Shown: positions 32,096-42,063, counted from the stretch's first letter. The stretch is DNA of 64,000 nucleotides from Flavobacteriales bacterium (GCA_019638115.1 JAHBUK010000002.1:255867-319866), one strand, 5' to 3'. The notes: generated from the letters alone by a model not told the origin. Numbers and translations are program-made.

Positions 32096-34519
32096 TCAGC
32101 GCTTCACGAATCGGAAGCCCCTGCGCATGCCAATGCTATCCAGGTAGCTCAGCAAGTAGACGCCGGCCGGAAGGTGTGCAACAGGGATCTGGCCCGCTGA
32201 GCCCGATCGCACACGCAGCAGCTCACGGCCCTGTCCATCGAACAGCCTGGCATCCTGGATGGAGCGATCTTCCGGCCATCGGATCATCTGGGCCAGCTCG
32301 TCGTATCGTGGAGTTCCTGTCGCTCCGAGAAGATCCTCCACGCCGGTCCAGTCGTCCACGGTGATCTGCTGTTCCTCGATGCATCCATTGGCATCGGTCA
32401 CTTCCAGCGTGTAAGTACCAGCGGCAAGACCTGTATTCAACGTGCTGGAAGGAATGCCGTTCAGGAGGATGGTGTACGGCGGCACACCACCGAAAACCTG
32501 CACCAGTATGGAGCCGTTGTCGCTTTGGTCGGCGGGCTCGCTGCTGGCGATCACCAGCAGTTCGAGCGGTTCCTGGAGCAGCACTTCCCCGGAGGCATTA
32601 CATCCGTTCTGGTCCGTGTAGGTGTAGCCGTAGGATCCCGCTTCCAGCCCGGTGATCAAGGCACCGGTGGCACCTGTGCTCCAAAGCACGCTCGCGGGTG
32701 TTGCTCCGGATAGGTCACTGAGCGCGATGCTGCCGGTGCTGGCCCCGTAGCAATCCGGCTGGGTGGCCGCGATCAACACGGTAGGGAGCGGATGTACGGT
32801 AACGGTCAGCGTGTCGCTGGTGGTGCTCACTCCGAAGGCGTTGGTGACCTGCGCCCAGTACGTGCCTGAGGTGCTTACCTCCAGATAGCGCTCCTGTGCC
32901 CCTGTGTTCCACAGGTAGGTGCTATGCTCACCGGCATCCAGCAGCACGGTACCTCCAACGCAGAAGCCCAGTGATCCGTTGGCTTGTAGATGCGCCTGGT
33001 AAGTGTCGCCTTCGGTGAACTGGTAGGCGATGTTGGCATCGAGCCCCACATAGCGGTCCACGTGGCCGCTGGGGTAGCGCACCACCACGGAATCCACACT
33101 GGTGGCATTGCCAAGGCCCACGATGAGGTGTTGTGAGTTCTGCGAAACGAAGCCTTCGCCGCAGTGCGTATAGCGTGTGCTCACAAGGCCGTTGGCGAAT
33201 ACCTCCAACCAGGAGCCGATGGCCATGCGGTTGGAAGCAGTGCCCTGCAGGCCGACCTTGATCCAATTGCCACCTGTGCCATCATGCAGCCAGAGGTGCG
33301 GTGGACGTGGTGCCTGGTTCTGCACCACGATGTCTTGGAAGCCGTCGTTGTTCAGGTCGCCACGCGCACAGCCGAAGCCCCGCGCGGCGGGTTCGCCCAC
33401 CAGCACGCTCACCTGCTGGAAAGAGGTACCACCAACATTCCGGTAGTAGCGATCAGGTACCGGTGCCACCAAGGGTTGTCCGGTGGCGAAGAACAGGTCC
33501 TGCCAGCCGTCGTTCTCCAAGTCCACCCACACGCCCCCCCAGGACCACACGTACGCGTCAAGTCCGAACTCCACCGAACGCTCGTCGAAGTTGCCGATGG
33601 CGTTCTTCACCAGCAGTTTGCAATGTTGTTCCACGATCGGGATGCCCGTGTTGGTCATGAAGATGTCGAGGTCGCCATCGTTGTCGAAGTCCGCAACGGA
33701 GAGGGTCATGGGATCTTGACCGGAAAGTGCGCTGCCAGTTGCTGCTGTCACATCGGTGAAGGTGCCGTCGCCATTGTTGCGGTAGAGCGTGTTGTCGAAT
33801 TCCCGGTCGTTGATGAGGTAGAGGTCCGGCCAACCATCGCGGTCGTGGTCCATCCAAACCGCTTGGAACGTGTAGGCGATGCCGTTGCCAACACCGGCAG
33901 CGAGTGTCACATCGGCGAATGTGCCATCCCCATTGTTGTGGTAGAGGTGGTTCAGAAGCTCGAATTGGCTCGCATTCCCTTCGGCCACGTAGCTGCACAC
34001 ATACAAGTCCAACAGCCCATCGCGGTCGTAGTCGCCCCAGGCGGCACCGAAGTTCGGCCCCGGGGTCTGTAGCAACCCGGCGCTTAGCGACACATCCACG
34101 AAGGTCCATCCGCCATCGTTGCGGTAGAGCTTGTGAAGCCCCTCGAAGGTGGTCGTGAACAGGTCGGCGTCACCGTCGTTGTCATAGTCCACCCAAAGCA
34201 CCTGTTTCACCTCGCCCGCACCGTTCACCGGCGAAGGCATGCGTTGCAAGGTCCCACCAACGTTGCGGTAGAAGTGAAGGCTGTCGTTCGTTGCTGCGAA
34301 GCTCAGGTCGTCCCAGCCATCGTTGTCGAAGTCGTGGAAACTGACCCCGCTGCCATACAGGTCGCTATTCACGATGAAGTCCAATCCCTGGGCTTCCGCG
34401 ATGTTGTTGTGGACTTGTGCCGATAGCGGTGAACGTGGAGCGGCAGCAAGGATGGGCAGGAACAGCAGCACGCGGACCATTATGTGCCCGAGGTGCTGTG
34501 TGCTCACCCGCTTGATCAT
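32096..34519 (-). CDS. CRTAC1/ASPIC-type FG-GAP protein with T9SS tail
   Basis: The 807-residue product has an N-terminal signal region (RVLLFLPILAAAPRSPLSAQ). Residues about 45-400 form FG-GAP/VCBS-like repeats (FHDFDNDGWDDLSFAAT, SVADFDNDGDLDIFMTN), with Ca-binding DxDxDG loops. An ASPIC/UnbV domain follows (VGLQGTASNRMAIGSWLEV, SVVVRYPSGHVDRY). After an Ig-like insert and SprB-like modules (YGYTYTDQNGCNASGEV) the last 70 residues are a T9SS sorting domain (ARLFDGQGRELLRV to FVKR). The ATG used is directly coupled with the preceding haloperoxidase gene (TGATG). It is probably a secreted surface protein. Confidence 0.85.
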   Translation of the reverse strand: MIKRVSTQHLGHIMVRVLLFLPILAAAPRSPLSAQVHNNIAEAQGLDFIVNSDLYGSGVSFHDFDNDGWDDLSFAATNDSLHFYRNVGGTLQRMPSPVNGAGEVKQVLWVDYDNDGDADLFTTTFEGLHKLYRNDGGWTFVDVSLSAGLLQTPGPNFGAAWGDYDRDGLLDLYVCSYVAEGNASQFELLNHLYHNNGDGTFADVTLAAGVGNGIAYTFQAVWMDHDRDGWPDLYLINDREFDNTLYRNNGDGTFTDVTAATGSALSGQDPMTLSVADFDNDGDLDIFMTNTGIPIVEQHCKLLVKNAIGNFDERSVEFGLDAYVWSWGGVWVDLENDGWQDLFFATGQPLVAPVPDRYYRNVGGTSFQQVSVLVGEPAARGFGCARGDLNNDGFQDIVVQNQAPRPPHLWLHDGTGGNWIKVGLQGTASNRMAIGSWLEVFANGLVSTRYTHCGEGFVSQNSQHLIVGLGNATSVDSVVVRYPSGHVDRYVGLDANIAYQFTEGDTYQAHLQANGSLGFCVGGTVLLDAGEHSTYLWNTGAQERYLEVSTSGTYWAQVTNAFGVSTTSDTLTVTVHPLPTVLIAATQPDCYGASTGSIALSDLSGATPASVLWSTGATGALITGLEAGSYGYTYTDQNGCNASGEVLLQEPLELLVIASSEPADQSDNGSILVQVFGGVPPYTILLNGIPSSTLNTGLAAGTYTLEVTDANGCIEEQQITVDDWTGVEDLLGATGTPRYDELAQMIRWPEDRSIQDARLFDGQGRELLRVRSGSAGQIPVAHLPAGVYLLSYLDSIGMRRGFRFVKR

Positions 34520-37500
34520 CACTGGGCCACGATCACCAATTGCCAGGTGTGGTGCGCTGCATCGTTATGCAACTCCATGAAGTAGTTGCCTGCGCTCAGC
34601 TCCGGCAATCGCACCGCGTGCGTTCCGGCCGATGCCAGATCGAGGGTGTTGCGGTACACCACCCGGCCTTGGGCATCGTGCAGGATGAGGTCGGTGCGGG
34701 GGTAGGCACGGTCCGTTCGTATCCACAACATTTCAGCCGAACGCAAAGGGTTCGGGTACACGCTGGATCCGGCAAGCCCGTTGTTGCTCGCAATGCCCAC
34801 TGCGCTCAGGTCCAGCACGAAGTAGTCCGGATAAAGGGACCCTTCAACAGGATTGCCGGCCAGGTCGAACGCGTTGCTAAGAGAAACGCTGAAGGGGCCC
34901 GCCTGTAGGTCCATGTTGGCCACATCGAAGCTGAAGCGGTAGGTGGAGGAAGCGAGCCACAGCGATAGATCGGGGTTGGCTACCAGTGCGTCATTGACCG
35001 GACCGGAAGGGGCGAAGGATAGAGCAGGATGTTCCACAGCGTTCATCGGCTCATCGAACACGGCAGCGAACACCAGTCCACCTTCGCCCATGAAGGCATT
35101 GGTCACGTTGTAGCTGTTGGCCGTGAACAGCACCACTTCGGGATTTCGGGTATCGAGTTGGAACAGGCCACCGACCGCAAAGGATTGCTGGGGATTGCCG
35201 GCTGCATCGCGCGCAAATCCGACGGAAACACCGAGTGCCGCTTCCTCGCGCCCTTGGTCCGCCACATTGAAGCGCGCTACGTAGGTGTTGGCGTTGTCCC
35301 ATCCGCTGGTGGCCAGGGAAGGCGTGAAAGAACCGTTGAGCCCAGAAGCACCGGTCAGTTGCACCAAAGGGGCTTGCTGTTGGTCCATGGCCTCGCTGTA
35401 CTGTACCGATACGCTGAAGCCTGCAGGGCCCACTTGTGCATCGGCCACAACGCTTACGGAAGGCGCGGCAACACTCACTTCAGGACGACGGGTATCGATG
35501 CTGAAGGGCTGCGTGAGGAGCGCTTGTGCGGGATCGTTGGAGGCATGATCACGGAAGCCTTGCAGAAGCACATTGATGTTGAAGTGTTCCTCCTGAGCGT
35601 TCAGCAGGTTGAACGCGATCTGGTAGGTGGTGCTGTTCACCCAGAAGCTGTTGCCGGGGTTGAGCTGCAACGATGTGCCTACGGGGTTGTCGTCCGGGAA
35701 CTGGAAGCCCGGCGTCAGGTCCGTGTTCATGTCTTCGTCGAACAGGAGCGTCATCACCAACGCGGAAGCACCCACGTTCTGCTCGTTCAACATCGTGTCG
35801 TTTATCTCCAGTCCAAGCAGCTCCGGATTGCGTGTATCCACAGCGATCAGTTCCGTTGCCGTGCTGTCCACTTGTCCGTTGCCCAGCAGGTCACGCGCGC
35901 CTTCCACGCGCACTGCGGAAGCGGGTATCTCCACGTTCGCATCGCTCACATCGAACACGGCAGTGAACTGGGTGGCGCTGCTCCACGAACTCAGCGCGTT
36001 GTTGATCGAGAGCGTCCCGTTCATGGCGGGGCTTCCGGGAAAACTGAGTACCGGATGCGTGGTCTGGTCGCAGGGTTCCTGGAAGGTGATGCCCAAGGCG
36101 AAGGTGCCCTGCATGGCCACCGCATCGTTGATCAGCCCTTGCTGTGGTTCAAGTGCCACCACCACCGGCCGATCGGTATCAATGACGAACGGACGGGCCG
36201 TTACATGCACATCCTGCACCCGGCCTTCGCTGGAAATGGCACTGTTGACCTGCACCAGGATGTTCGGCAAACGCACTTCCACATCGAGCAAGGTGTAGGT
36301 GAGCACGAAGGTGTTGGCATCGCTCCAGCCGGCACTGTTCAATGCCAGTGCATTCCCCAAGGGGTCATCAACGAGGTAGGCGATCTGCGGCTGGAAGGCC
36401 GTGTTCATGGGGCGATCGTAGACCACCGTCAAGGTGAATTGTTGGCCGATGTCAATGATCGAAAGCTCCGTGTCGGAGGCCGTTACTGACAGTAATACGG
36501 GGCGGTCGTTCTGGAACAATGTGTTGGCCGTGTTCATCACATCATCGCCGATCTCCATGCCAATGAAACGGCCTGCGATATCGTCCACAGGCGGGTGGAT
36601 GCCTCCCCAGATGCGTGATAGGCTGCATTGATCGGAAGCATCGCGGTAGGTGGCCCACTGCAGGTAGATCGTTTCGCTGGGGCCGTTCTCGAACTGCAGG
36701 AATTCATCCTGGAGGCATTCAAAGTTGCTCATGCCCCCTGGGAAGAAGGGGTCGCCGGTGAAACGCTCCAACACCTGAGCCGCCGTGCTGGAGTAGGTGG
36801 AATGCCCGGAGATGTAGCCTGCGAAAGGCGGGGTCACGAAGGTGGGGCGCTGGTAGGGCCACCAGTCCTCGCACAGGATCCATCCCACACCGGCATGGTC
36901 GGTTTCGATGTCCTCGATGTGATCGTGGCCTTTCCAAGTGTACAGCTTGATCTTGCCCACGTGCTCATCGTTCTCTCCTGCCAGTGGGTCGCCCGTCTCC
37001 ACCGTCTCCACATAACCGGGTATCAGCGGCAGGCCGGCAGGGTGGTAGTTACTGGCGAGCTGGTCGGTGCACTGGCCTTTGTCGCCCATGTAGCGCAGTG
37101 CTGAGACCGGGCGCACATAGTCGTACCAGCCTTTTATGCTCCACGCCGTTATGGCCGCGTCGTGCATGGCGCTGCCCATGGCCATGTGGGCCTTCACATC
37201 GAACTCCAAGGGGCTCAGCTCGTCGCCCAGGCCCATCCATTTGCGGGAGAACTGCGGGTGGTCCATGGTGTGGTGCATGATCTCGAACCAGTGGCCCGGT
37301 GGCGTTTCGGAACTCGGTCCATCGGCCCAGAATTCCGCCAGTATGCGCGCATAATCACCCCGCTTCACCAGCTGCGGTTCGTAGGGCTGGCCGGTGGCCG
37401 GGTTAAGCGGACGACCTTGTCCATTCTCACCACCTTCGAAGAAGTTGTAGAAATCGGGATACTCCTCCCAAGCGGTGGGGTAACTGGTGATGTTGCCCTT

Positions 37501-38439
37501 TGCGCCGGGCGAGATGTCCCAGATGGTCTCATCAGCAGGGTCAAGATGCGATTGCCAGATGGCGACCATCACGAAGTTCCACTTGTAGAAGGACTCCAGT
37601 CCGCTGCTGTCCAGGGTATCCAGGTAGGCCGGCGCGCCGGGATCGTGGTATACGCGGTATTGGGCTCCATCGCGGGTGTATACATCCGCCTGGCTCGGGT
37701 CCAATGCAAAGGGCACCACATCGCCCCATTCGTGGCCCACGGGTGGGGGAGTGGAAGGCACCGGGTTGCCCTGTTGGTCGATCGCGTTGGTCAGGGTGAT
37801 CTGTTGCCAGCGGTTCGGGTCCAGCATGTTCGGATTACCGGGTTCCTCCGCTTCTATGGGCGGGTTGATGACCGTGTAGTACTGATGCGCGTGGTTGTTG
37901 GTCTCGTTGGAGCCATCGTAGAAGCCGAAGGAGATGTACTCCTGGCCGATGTAGTTGCCCAAAGCGGCCGGGCCACCCGTCAAGTAATCAGTGGATGTGT
38001 AGAGATGATCATAGCCGAGGTCCTGCATCATGCCCTGGATGATGGCCATGGTGGTGGCCTGTCCGGGCGAGAATTGGAAGCGGTGCGCAATGATGCGGTA
38101 TGCGGCGTAGCTGATGGCTTCCGCTTGCGCCGCCACCACATCTTCAGGGACCGGCACTCCCAGGAAAGCGCAGGTGTATTCACCGCGCGTTTTTCCCAGC
38201 AGCCAACTATCCGCACCAGGTTCGAAGGCGCTCCAAGCATCGTACATGGCGGCATGCACATGGAACAGGTTGCGGGCATGCACTGGCGGCCGCGCAAAAT
38301 CCCTGCGGATCGCCCCTCGCACCTGCTCGCTCCATTGGCGCACGATGGACTGTTCCTGAGCCTTTATCTGGACCGCTGCACCCAGGAACAGTAGCGAGCC
38401 CAGAATGATCCGTAGAGGCCGGGAGTGGAATGAACTCAT
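34519..38439 (-). CDS. vanadium-dependent haloperoxidase fused to Ig-like repeats and a T9SS tail
   Basis: The 1306-residue product has a signal peptide (about 1-27). Residues about 40-640 are a PAP2-superfamily haloperoxidase-like domain: K436GWYDYVRP (KxxxxxxRP), GYISGHSTYS with H546, and SRIWGGIHPPVD (R609 and H615, SRxxxxxHxxxD) are the vanadate-binding and catalytic motifs. The following ~580 residues contain about five beta-sandwich repeats, each with phrases such as DTRRPEVSVAAPSV and FSVSVQYSEAMD, similar to bacterial Ig-like (SwmB-like) domains. The end (SVYPNPLRSAEML to VIVAQ) is a T9SS sorting domain. Such proteins could oxidise halides or aromatic phosphate-like substrates outside the cell; activity is inferred. 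Confidence 0.88.
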   Translation of the reverse strand: MSSFHSRPLRIILGSLLFLGAAVQIKAQEQSIVRQWSEQVRGAIRRDFARPPVHARNLFHVHAAMYDAWSAFEPGADSWLLGKTRGEYTCAFLGVPVPEDVVAAQAEAISYAAYRIIAHRFQFSPGQATTMAIIQGMMQDLGYDHLYTSTDYLTGGPAALGNYIGQEYISFGFYDGSNETNNHAHQYYTVINPPIEAEEPGNPNMLDPNRWQQITLTNAIDQQGNPVPSTPPPVGHEWGDVVPFALDPSQADVYTRDGAQYRVYHDPGAPAYLDTLDSSGLESFYKWNFVMVAIWQSHLDPADETIWDISPGAKGNITSYPTAWEEYPDFYNFFEGGENGQGRPLNPATGQPYEPQLVKRGDYARILAEFWADGPSSETPPGHWFEIMHHTMDHPQFSRKWMGLGDELSPLEFDVKAHMAMGSAMHDAAITAWSIKGWYDYVRPVSALRYMGDKGQCTDQLASNYHPAGLPLIPGYVETVETGDPLAGENDEHVGKIKLYTWKGHDHIEDIETDHAGVGWILCEDWWPYQRPTFVTPPFAGYISGHSTYSSTAAQVLERFTGDPFFPGGMSNFECLQDEFLQFENGPSETIYLQWATYRDASDQCSLSRIWGGIHPPVDDIAGRFIGMEIGDDVMNTANTLFQNDRPVLLSVTASDTELSIIDIGQQFTLTVVYDRPMNTAFQPQIAYLVDDPLGNALALNSAGWSDANTFVLTYTLLDVEVRLPNILVQVNSAISSEGRVQDVHVTARPFVIDTDRPVVVALEPQQGLINDAVAMQGTFALGITFQEPCDQTTHPVLSFPGSPAMNGTLSINNALSSWSSATQFTAVFDVSDANVEIPASAVRVEGARDLLGNGQVDSTATELIAVDTRNPELLGLEINDTMLNEQNVGASALVMTLLFDEDMNTDLTPGFQFPDDNPVGTSLQLNPGNSFWVNSTTYQIAFNLLNAQEEHFNINVLLQGFRDHASNDPAQALLTQPFSIDTRRPEVSVAAPSVSVVADAQVGPAGFSVSVQYSEAMDQQQAPLVQLTGASGLNGSFTPSLATSGWDNANTYVARFNVADQGREEAALGVSVGFARDAAGNPQQSFAVGGLFQLDTRNPEVVLFTANSYNVTNAFMGEGGLVFAAVFDEPMNAVEHPALSFAPSGPVNDALVANPDLSLWLASSTYRFSFDVANMDLQAGPFSVSLSNAFDLAGNPVEGSLYPDYFVLDLSAVGIASNNGLAGSSVYPNPLRSAEMLWIRTDRAYPRTDLILHDAQGRVVYRNTLDLASAGTHAVRLPELSAGNYFMELHNDAAHHTWQLVIVAQ

Positions 38440-38589
38440 GCGTATGCCAAGGTGTTAGGGAAATTCCAAAGCGTGGTGAAGCTAATCCGCCTCGGCCCGG
38501 AATGCAAATAGCTGGGAATGAGTGTCCTTCCGTCGTGCATGACCAGGTTCTGGATATATTCAGCCCTCGCGACCAACACCACCATTACC

Positions 38590-39897
38590 ATGAGATCAAC
38601 CGCTCATCTGCTAATCCTTCTTCTCCTCGTAACAGCGTCGTGCCGCAAGAAGGATGATGCCCATCCACTTCCACCGGAAACTGGCGGAACTGCTGGTTGC
38701 CAGACGAGCTACGACCCGATCGTGATGTGCCATGGCTTTCTTGCCAGCGGAGATACTTACGCCGGTCAGGTGAAGCGTTTCGTGCAGAACGGCCAGTGTG
38801 GCGATCGGATCTTCGTGCACGACCGGAACACGCTCGGAGGCGGTTCAGCGGTGGCCCTGTTGGATGCCTTCATCGATCAGGTGCTGCAACAGACCGGTGC
38901 ACAGCGCGTGGATCTGGTGGGGCATAGTGCCGGCGGTGGTTTGGGCTACGATTACCTGGCGGATCCCGTGCGGGCGGCCAAAGTGGGGCACTACGTACAC
39001 ATTGGCAGCGGTGTGCAACCCGGTCCTGCAGGCCCTGGTGGCAGTGTGCCCACGTTGAACATCTGGTCGCCCGATGATGCCATTGCCAGCAGTGGCGATA
39101 TCACAGGCGCCACCAATGTGAGCCTGGCCGGACAGGACCACTACGAGGTGGCTACATCCGCCGAGGCTTTTGAGGCCATGTACACCTTCTTCCGTGGATC
39201 GGCGCCAGCATCCTCCATCATCCAAGCCGATGGAGCCCGCACCGTGGCTGGCAAAGTGCTCACCTTGGGCGAGAACCAGCCCATCGCCAACGCGCCGGTG
39301 CGCGTGTTCGAGGTGGATGCCGCTTCAGGTTTCCGCTTCAGCTCCGATCCGGTCCACAGCTTCACCTCGGATGCATCGGGCAACTGGGGCTCCTTCGCGG
39401 CCAATCCCGGCATGCACTACGAGTTCGAAGTATCGCCCCCCGGTGGTCGGCGGTTGCACTATTACCGCGAGCCCTTCATCACCTCCGACCGTTTGGTGTA
39501 CCTGCGTACCATGCCGCCCGCTTCATCGCTGGCCGGTGCCCTGTTGGCATCACTGCCTTCCAACGACGATCAGGCCGTGCTCACGGTATTCACGGCCAAC
39601 CAAGCTGTGCTTACCGGTCGTGATGAACTGGTGGCCGATGGTCTCGTGCTTTCAACACCGCAGTTCGCATCGGCTGCCACAACGGCGATCGCCTTTTTCC
39701 TTTACGACAACGGTGACGGACAGACCAACGGAACGCCCGTGGGCCTCTTCGGCAGTTTCCCCTTCCTGAGCGGCGTGGACATGTTCTTTCCCACCACCCA
39801 GCCGGAGAGTATTCCGGTATCCTTCAACGGCCGTGTGATGAACGTGCGGAACTGGCCATCGCAAAGCGAAGGGATCACCGTGGTGGTGTTCGAGTGA
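38590..39897 (+). CDS. lipoprotein lipase/esterase with extra C-terminal domains
   Basis: The 435-residue product starts MRSTAHLLILLLLVTASCRK; Cys18 of the lipobox TASC should be lipidated. An alpha/beta hydrolase of the triacylglycerol-lipase type follows: YDPIVMCHGFLASG has the oxyanion HGF, and LVGHSAGGGLGYDY contains the nucleophile Ser (about residue 117). The Asp of NIWSPDDAI and the His of GQDHYEV complete the likely triad. From about residue 225 to the end there are carboxypeptidase-regulatory-like and cupredoxin-like beta folds (GKVLTLGENQPIANAPVRV). It would act on lipid or ester substrates at the outer membrane. Confidence 0.85.
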   Translation: MRSTAHLLILLLLVTASCRKKDDAHPLPPETGGTAGCQTSYDPIVMCHGFLASGDTYAGQVKRFVQNGQCGDRIFVHDRNTLGGGSAVALLDAFIDQVLQQTGAQRVDLVGHSAGGGLGYDYLADPVRAAKVGHYVHIGSGVQPGPAGPGGSVPTLNIWSPDDAIASSGDITGATNVSLAGQDHYEVATSAEAFEAMYTFFRGSAPASSIIQADGARTVAGKVLTLGENQPIANAPVRVFEVDAASGFRFSSDPVHSFTSDASGNWGSFAANPGMHYEFEVSPPGGRRLHYYREPFITSDRLVYLRTMPPASSLAGALLASLPSNDDQAVLTVFTANQAVLTGRDELVADGLVLSTPQFASAATTAIAFFLYDNGDGQTNGTPVGLFGSFPFLSGVDMFFPTTQPESIPVSFNGRVMNVRNWPSQSEGITVVVFE

Positions 39898-39902
39898 GCG
39901 GC

Positions 39903-40394
39903 TCAGATACCACGTACCATCACGAAGTCGTCCATGACGAAGCCGTTGCCGATGTCGATCACCTCCTCACGCTCGATCGTGAAGCCTTGCCGGGTGTAGA
40001 AGCCCGTTGAAGGATTGTGCTTGTTCACGTTCAGTTCGATGGCGGTATCGCCCTTGCGTTCCACCTCCTTCAGAACGGCTTCCAGCAGGCTATGTCCTAC
40101 ACCTGAGCCTTTCACATCCGCCAGCACGTACAGCTTGTGGAGCCTCGATCGACCAGGTTCGTAGTGATGCTCGAAGCCCGCAAAACCGATGGGCTTCCCA
40201 TCACGTTCGGCAAGCAGGAAACGATGGCCTTTCGAGGTCATCTGTTCCCGCAGGGAAGCCTCGCTGTACATCAGGTCCAACATGTAGGCGATCTGTGCAG
40301 GCGTGATGATGCCCACATAGGCCACAGGCCACGCTGCTTGGGCGATGGAGCGAATGGATGGAATATCGGCCGGGCTGGCTTCGCGCAAGCGCAT
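39903..40394 (-). CDS. GNAT family N-acetyltransferase
   Basis: The 163-residue product is a GNAT-fold acetyltransferase: MRLREASPADIPSIRSIAQ begins the fold, RLHKLYVLADVKGSGVGHSL carries the acetyl-CoA binding RxxGxG/A-like motif, and NKHNPSTGFYTRQGFTI is the C-terminal alpha4-beta7 section. The start at 40394 is the first ATG with family-like sequence; 40 further in-frame codons upstream are unlikely. It is the last gene of a minus-strand run. Substrate not determinable. Confidence 0.88.
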   Translation of the reverse strand: MRLREASPADIPSIRSIAQAAWPVAYVGIITPAQIAYMLDLMYSEASLREQMTSKGHRFLLAERDGKPIGFAGFEHHYEPGRSRLHKLYVLADVKGSGVGHSLLEAVLKEVERKGDTAIELNVNKHNPSTGFYTRQGFTIEREEVIDIGNGFVMDDFVMVRGI

Positions 40395-40396
40395 GT

Positions 40397-41122
40397 TCAC
40401 AGCCTGAATTCGATGCCCGTGGTGATCCCTGCTCCACGCAGACGTTCCGTTATGGGTGTGTCGCTCATCCATAGGAACTGCTGTCGGGCGGTCGGTGCCA
40501 AGCGGATCCCCCAACGCTCACCGAAGGCATAGCACAGGTTCAGTTCCAAGATGCCGGACAGATTCAGGGCACTGAGTTGTTTCGAATCCACCTCGCTTCG
40601 GGATGTGAACACCGAACCGTTGCCATACGTTATCGTCACATCACTGTAGGCGAATCGGAGGAGATCACCGGATAGGCCCAACGCCGGTTCGAAGCGGAAG
40701 CGACCATTCCCGATCCGGAATCGAACAAGCAAAGGGATGGATAAGTAGCGGTATCTGTGGTCGTAGCGTACGGTCGCACCGTTCAAGCCCTCCGAGGCCG
40801 AGAGCGGGACAAGCGTGAGATCCTTGGTGCGATATCCAACATTGAGGTATTGGATCCCCGATGAAATTGCCCAGCGTTCACCGATGTCGAGCAGAATGTC
40901 CAGGTTGCCGCCTACGTAAGGCGCCGGCTCCTCCATGTCGTTGCGACCATCGATCAGGATCTCTCCGATGGCCGCTCCGGATCGGTTGAACAACTCGCGG
41001 TGCCCGATGCCGTAACTGCCCGAGAGGCCGATGCGCCATTTCGAGTGGCCCACGACAGCAGGTTCCTGCGCACTTACGGTCATGCACGGAACAAGCAACA
41101 GGGCGGCACAGATGGCACGCAT
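40397..41122 (-). CDS. outer-membrane beta-barrel protein
   Basis: The 241-residue product starts MRAICAALLLVPCMTVSAQ, a signal peptide; a GTG two codons earlier could also start. The mature part alternates short amphipathic strands (WRIGLSGSYGIGHRELF, WAISSGIQYLNVGYR, LSIPLLVRFRIGNGRFRFEPALG) and ends in an aromatic-terminated strand ITTGIEFRL, typical of PorT-like outer-membrane barrels in Bacteroidetes. It follows the dehydrogenase stop by 2 nt. Ligand or partner unknown. Confidence 0.8.
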   Translation of the reverse strand: MRAICAALLLVPCMTVSAQEPAVVGHSKWRIGLSGSYGIGHRELFNRSGAAIGEILIDGRNDMEEPAPYVGGNLDILLDIGERWAISSGIQYLNVGYRTKDLTLVPLSASEGLNGATVRYDHRYRYLSIPLLVRFRIGNGRFRFEPALGLSGDLLRFAYSDVTITYGNGSVFTSRSEVDSKQLSALNLSGILELNLCYAFGERWGIRLAPTARQQFLWMSDTPITERLRGAGITTGIEFRL

Positions 41123-41124
41123 GC

Positions 41125-42012
41125 TCACTTCCTGAACGCTGGCGCCACCACCAGGTCTTTGCTGCCTGCGGTGTATTGGTAGAAGCCTTCGCCGCTCTTC
41201 ACGCCCAACTTGCCGGCGGTCACCATCTGCACCAACAGGGGGCAGGGGGCATACTTGGGGTTGCCGAGCCCTTCGTGCAATACCCGCAGGATGGATAGGC
41301 AGGTGTCAAGGCCGATGAAATCGGCCAGTTGCAAGGGACCCATGGGGTGCGCCATGCCCAGCTTCATGATGCTGTCGATCTCGGCCACGCCACCCACCCC
41401 TTGGAAGAGGGTCTCCACGGCTTCGTTGATCATGGGCATCAGAATGCGGTTGGCCACGAAGCCGGCGTAGTCGTTCACGGTCACAGGGATCTTGCCGATC
41501 GCGGTGCTCAGTTCCACCACGGTGCTGGTAACGGCATCGCTGGTGTCGTATCCGCGGATCACTTCCACCAGCTTCATCACCGGCACGGGGTTCATGAAGT
41601 GCATGCCGATCACCTGCGCGGGCCGCTTGGTAACGGCCGCGATGCGGGTGATGCTGATGGAGGAGGTGTTGGTGGCCAGGATGCAGTTCGCCGGAGCGCT
41701 CGCGTCCAGGTCGCGGAAGATCTTCAGCTTCAGGTCCACGTTCTCCGTGGCGGCCTCAACCACCAGTTCGGCGTCCTTCACGCCACCTGCCAGATCGGTA
41801 GCGGTGGTGATGTTCGCCAGTGCAGCGCTTTTCGCTTCCTCGGTAAGCGTGCCTTTGGCCACCTGGCGGTCCAGGTTCTTGGCAATGGTGGCGAGGGCCT
41901 TGTCCAGGCTGGTTTGTGCCACATCGATCAGGGTGACGTGGTGGCCGCTCTGTGCAAAAACGTGTGCGATGCCGTTGCCCATCTGGCCGGCGCCGATAAC
42001 GGAGATCTTCAT
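41125..42012 (-). CDS. 3-hydroxybutyryl-CoA dehydrogenase family protein
   Basis: The 295-residue product starts MKISVIGAGQMGNGIAHVFA with the Rossmann GxGxMGxGIA NAD-binding motif and continues through LASTS-like CILATNTSSISITRIA and GMHFMNPVPVMKLVEVIRG, the substrate-binding and catalytic His/Glu region (H and E of HFMNP). KIPVTVNDYAGFVANRILMP marks the C-domain. Length fits the FadB-like short form. It would oxidise 3-hydroxyacyl-CoA in fatty-acid or butyrate pathways. A TACCTTGC site lies upstream near 42040. Confidence 0.93.
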   Translation of the reverse strand: MKISVIGAGQMGNGIAHVFAQSGHHVTLIDVAQTSLDKALATIAKNLDRQVAKGTLTEEAKSAALANITTATDLAGGVKDAELVVEAATENVDLKLKIFRDLDASAPANCILATNTSSISITRIAAVTKRPAQVIGMHFMNPVPVMKLVEVIRGYDTSDAVTSTVVELSTAIGKIPVTVNDYAGFVANRILMPMINEAVETLFQGVGGVAEIDSIMKLGMAHPMGPLQLADFIGLDTCLSILRVLHEGLGNPKYAPCPLLVQMVTAGKLGVKSGEGFYQYTAGSKDLVVAPAFRK

Positions 42013-42063
42013 GGTCGGGAATGCGTTTGGCGCGGCAAGGTAGGAGCGGATCACGATCCGGTC

